From Amborella trichopoda (Eukaryota > Streptophyta > Magnoliopsida > Amborellales > Amborellaceae), in assembly GCF_000471905.2 (NCBI RefSeq), contig NW_006500351.1, positions 3,085,483 through 3,149,482 on the forward strand: a DNA stretch of 64,000 nucleotides, written 5' to 3'. The notes beneath the pieces are model-generated. The model was not told where the DNA came from. It did not search any database and saw only the letters and a program-made list of their open reading frames with translations. Below, piece by piece: positions 58,941 through 64,000 of this stretch. Positions within the stretch are counted from its first letter, which is position 1. Each line of letters starts with the position of its first letter. The translations under genes were made by a program, and so were the position numbers.

Positions 58941-59934
58941 CATGCACAAGCACATAGATAATGTGCTTGAGCTAATAAACTTGAATCTGATTCCTCTTAA
59001 AATCTCATAAAGGAGACCCAAACTATTTAAACTAAGTTGTCATCAAAATTAAAATCCCTCCTTCTGGTAATTATCAGATCTATGGGAAGATTAACGTTCA
59101 TTAAAATAAATGAATTATATTATTTTTCATAATATACGAAAGATTAAGAGTAGTTCACATAATATCTTAAGACCTATAATTAGGCTATTAGATCAGATTC
59201 TATTACCTAGGGGAGATATTCCACTCATGAAATCAGAAAGCGTTAAACCAATATATTAAAGGGCATCTCTTAAGCATCTAATGTCACCTAGCAATATTCC
59301 TGGGAACATCTTAAACTTCAGAGAAAAGGAAAATTAGGCAAAAAGAATCAATTTATTTGATAAAAAACATTAGTTTACTTGATAAAATAAAGGAAACTCA
59401 AAGTAGTAAGAGGAGTAAATTTCATCAAGAAGAGTGGAAAACCAAAAAGCATCAAAAATTTCATATACTTATGCCAACAAGGAAATGCACCCACATAGGC
59501 CCTTTAATCCATTTTTGTATGATAGGCATCGTTGCAAGAAAAAAGGTAAAAGAAAAAGGAAAAAAAAATTCATCAAAAAAAATGAAGTTGACAAAAGTAT
59601 ACTACCTACTCCTGTATTTATAGCCTATGAGACATGCAGATCTCAAGATTTGCTTCTCTTAAATAACAATAAACGGAAGAGACATCTATCCCCATTCCAT
59701 GTGAATTCAGCACATTCAAGAAAAGAATAAGAAAGTATGCGAGCAGTGGAATGTTCGATTAAATATTTATAAGACTACGATGGTATAGAACAACGCAAAA
59801 ACAAGTAGGTGAGATTCAAAGGTGAATGTAACTTTCATGCTTTAGTTTGAATGAAAGTATGCAACCAGATTGGTGCACATAAATTACTTCACTGATGCCC
59901 AGATTCTCTTGATACTCGTTACCACCAAAGAGTG
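58941..59934. other. No gene recognised
   Basis: AT-rich, with Lys-rich chance frames on the plus strand (59,434-59,730) caused by poly(A)-rich sequence. No family match. Confidence 0.5.
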
Positions 59935-60310
59935 TTCAAAAAGGGCTAGGCTGGGCCTAGGTAGCTGGGGGGTCCAGGCCACCCAGTGTCTAGGTGGGTG
60001 TCTAGAACTTGAGTGGCCAAGTAGAAAGAATTTTTTTTTGGGTTTTTCTCTCTCTAAAATAGGCTTCAATGGGTTTTAGGTTTGAAATGAACATAAAACC
60101 CACAATTTTACCCTTTTAGTATTAAAAAAATGATAAAAAAATACCCTCAACAAAGGTCATTTCCACCCCTAGAGGGGTGCAAGCCTTGAGTGGCCACCTA
60201 GGCTGGTTTAGGACACCGTCTATGCAAGTTCCCGGGCGCCTAGGTGAGCGCCCAGGGATGTCCGCCTAATTTTGCCGCCTAGGCGACTGCCCAGGCACTG
60301 AACCATCTTT
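59935..60310. mobile_element. GC-rich-ended MITE-like element (CCTAGGCG words)
   Basis: Both ends are GC-rich with GGCTAGGCTGGGCCTAGG on the left and GCCGCCTAGGCGACTGCCC on the right, around an AT-rich middle. GAGTGGCCA words occur near both ends. The CCTAGGCG style is common in plant MITEs. The exact ends and target duplication were not resolved. Confidence 0.45.
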
Positions 60311-61465
60311 GTTTTAAATCACTGCCATCAAATAAGCCAATAAAGTAGTAAGAAGACTGGTCTTGAGGTTGATTTATGAATATCCCTATATTGCAAGCAA
60401 CAACTTGAGGCCTTTACAGATATTGTCAAGGATCAAGAAACAAAAAAATAAGTATAAAAAAAAGGATGCAAGTTAAGTCAATTGTCATAACTGCTCAATC
60501 TTACTAAAGAAATGGACATGATCAATCAAACTATTTAAATAAATTTGTCACTAGAGAGCACAAATCCATATCTCCTAGTGCTAGCACTTGTCCTAACTCC
60601 CTATCTCCTAGACTCGTCAGTAATACAGATCTCCACAAGCTAACAACAAATGCTCTCTCTCTTTTCTCTATTATGAAGGTTAAGTTTAGGTTCTTGGATC
60701 TATGTTTACGGTGTAAGAGCTGCAACACAGAATTCAGGACTAAAATAGAATACTATGACAACTAAGTTCATATTACAGGCATTCCAATCATGGAACTAGG
60801 ACTCATCTTATATGTTCTAAACTAGGCTCTTCTTCTATGTTATTGTACATTTCTCACTGCTTACTTTCCTCCCCAAAAAATATGGAGAGCAGCCACTATC
60901 AATAAATGATCACTTGGCACCTCTCAAAGAACAAAAGAAACCTACATGGATCACCCCAATCGGGGAGTCTACTGTAGGACTACATTTGGACCGTACAGCA
61001 TATAGCCTCAAGTGCCCTCCCTTTTGGACTCACAAAAACCACAAGTTATCTATGTGACTTCTGCTCATTATATTAGTATCCAAGTCCACACATGATCGCC
61101 ACATGGAAAAACTCAGGAAAAAACCACAAGGTTAGAGAGAGATTTCTAGAGACCTTTAGATGGGAAATAAACTTTACTAGTTGCATAGAGACTTTCCATA
61201 TCCTTGATAGCCTAGTTGTTGATTTCCTTGCATATTAGAACTAAGTAGACTCTAAACACAATACATTTGAGGATTGAGCCAAGTGTTTTCTCGTTGTATC
61301 GATATTTTGATCACTTTTTTAGTGTAACTACGTTCACCATGCCTCTTTCCCATGATCAATCTATTGATTGCAAAGTAGGAAAATTTTCAGCAAGTTATGA
61401 GAAAAATATAAACAAAAAATACTGCTCTATGGTCTCAAGGCAATGTTTCGTTTTATATATTCTTT
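60311..61465. other. No gene recognised
   Basis: AT-rich DNA without repeats or coding signal that I can support. Confidence 0.5.
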
Positions 61466-62219
<754 letters not shown>

Positions 62220-62279
62220 GATGAAATGCCATATCATATCAAGCTTCAAATGCCACATACCATCTTAAAGTTCTTTCCC

Positions 62280-63890
<1,611 letters not shown>

Positions 63891-64000
63891 CAACAATATT
63901 GGAGGGGAAACTATGGCTATAAATCAAGCCATAGAAAAGAAAATGCTATCTTTCTTCATTCATAAACAAATTCTCTACAAAAATATTCCAGTCTCTTTTC
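63891..64000. other. Window edge, nothing recognised
   Basis: AT-rich end of the window, past the recognisable LINE sequence. Confidence 0.5.

Overview
The window is nuclear DNA of a flowering plant. This is shown by a plant-type YqgF/RuvX gene split by introns, a plant mobile domain (PMD) gene, a Mutator-like (MULE) transposase, RTE- and L1-type LINEs, a scrap of plastid psaB, endogenous Caulimoviridae DNA and a large Ty3-like LTR retrotransposon. I cannot name the species. No clearly intact protein-coding gene was found. Nearly everything recognisable is a transposable element or a broken gene.

Layout. 1-0.5 kb: RTE LINE remnant (minus). 1.0-1.4 kb: two candidate exons of a small Gly-rich protein (minus). 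1.5-10.5 kb: AT-rich DNA with short tandem repeats and hAT-type MITEs, one with a perfect 8-bp target duplication. 10,531-11,442: assembly gap. 12.0-17.9 kb: a YqgF-like gene on the minus strand, four exons visible, carrying two nonsense codons and a GC instead of a GT donor. 18.1-21.6 kb: arrays of a short palindrome (TTTCGGTTGTT-n-AACAACCGAAA type) on both sides of a broken PMD gene. 21.8-23.0 kb: a MULE transposase pseudogene facing the PMD gene. 24.9-26.3 kb: the 3' end of an L1 LINE joined to a GC-rich satellite of six ~175-bp units.

26.6-39.65 kb: a shuffled cluster of endogenous pararetrovirus fragments in both orientations. All are broken by stops, frameshifts and inversions. The overlaps between fragments fit one circular two-ORF map: promoter, leader, Met-tRNA primer site, movement protein, capsid/zinc knuckle, protease, RT, RNase H, then a second ORF that runs back into the promoter.

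39.65-56.03 kb: a ~16.4-kb LTR retrotransposon on the minus strand. It has a 3.15-kb 5' LTR, a tRNA primer site, gag and an aspartic protease with a damaged active site, and no visible RT or integrase. Its 3' part is filled with minisatellites, and the 3' LTR is cut off where it meets the pararetrovirus cluster. 56.0-64.0 kb: AT-rich DNA with a MITE, a tandem duplication, a CA/TA microsatellite and a second RTE LINE. A ~137-bp fragment of plastid psaB lies inside that LINE.

The genes do not form a working pathway. The region reads as heterochromatin-like DNA built by nested insertion, inversion and decay.
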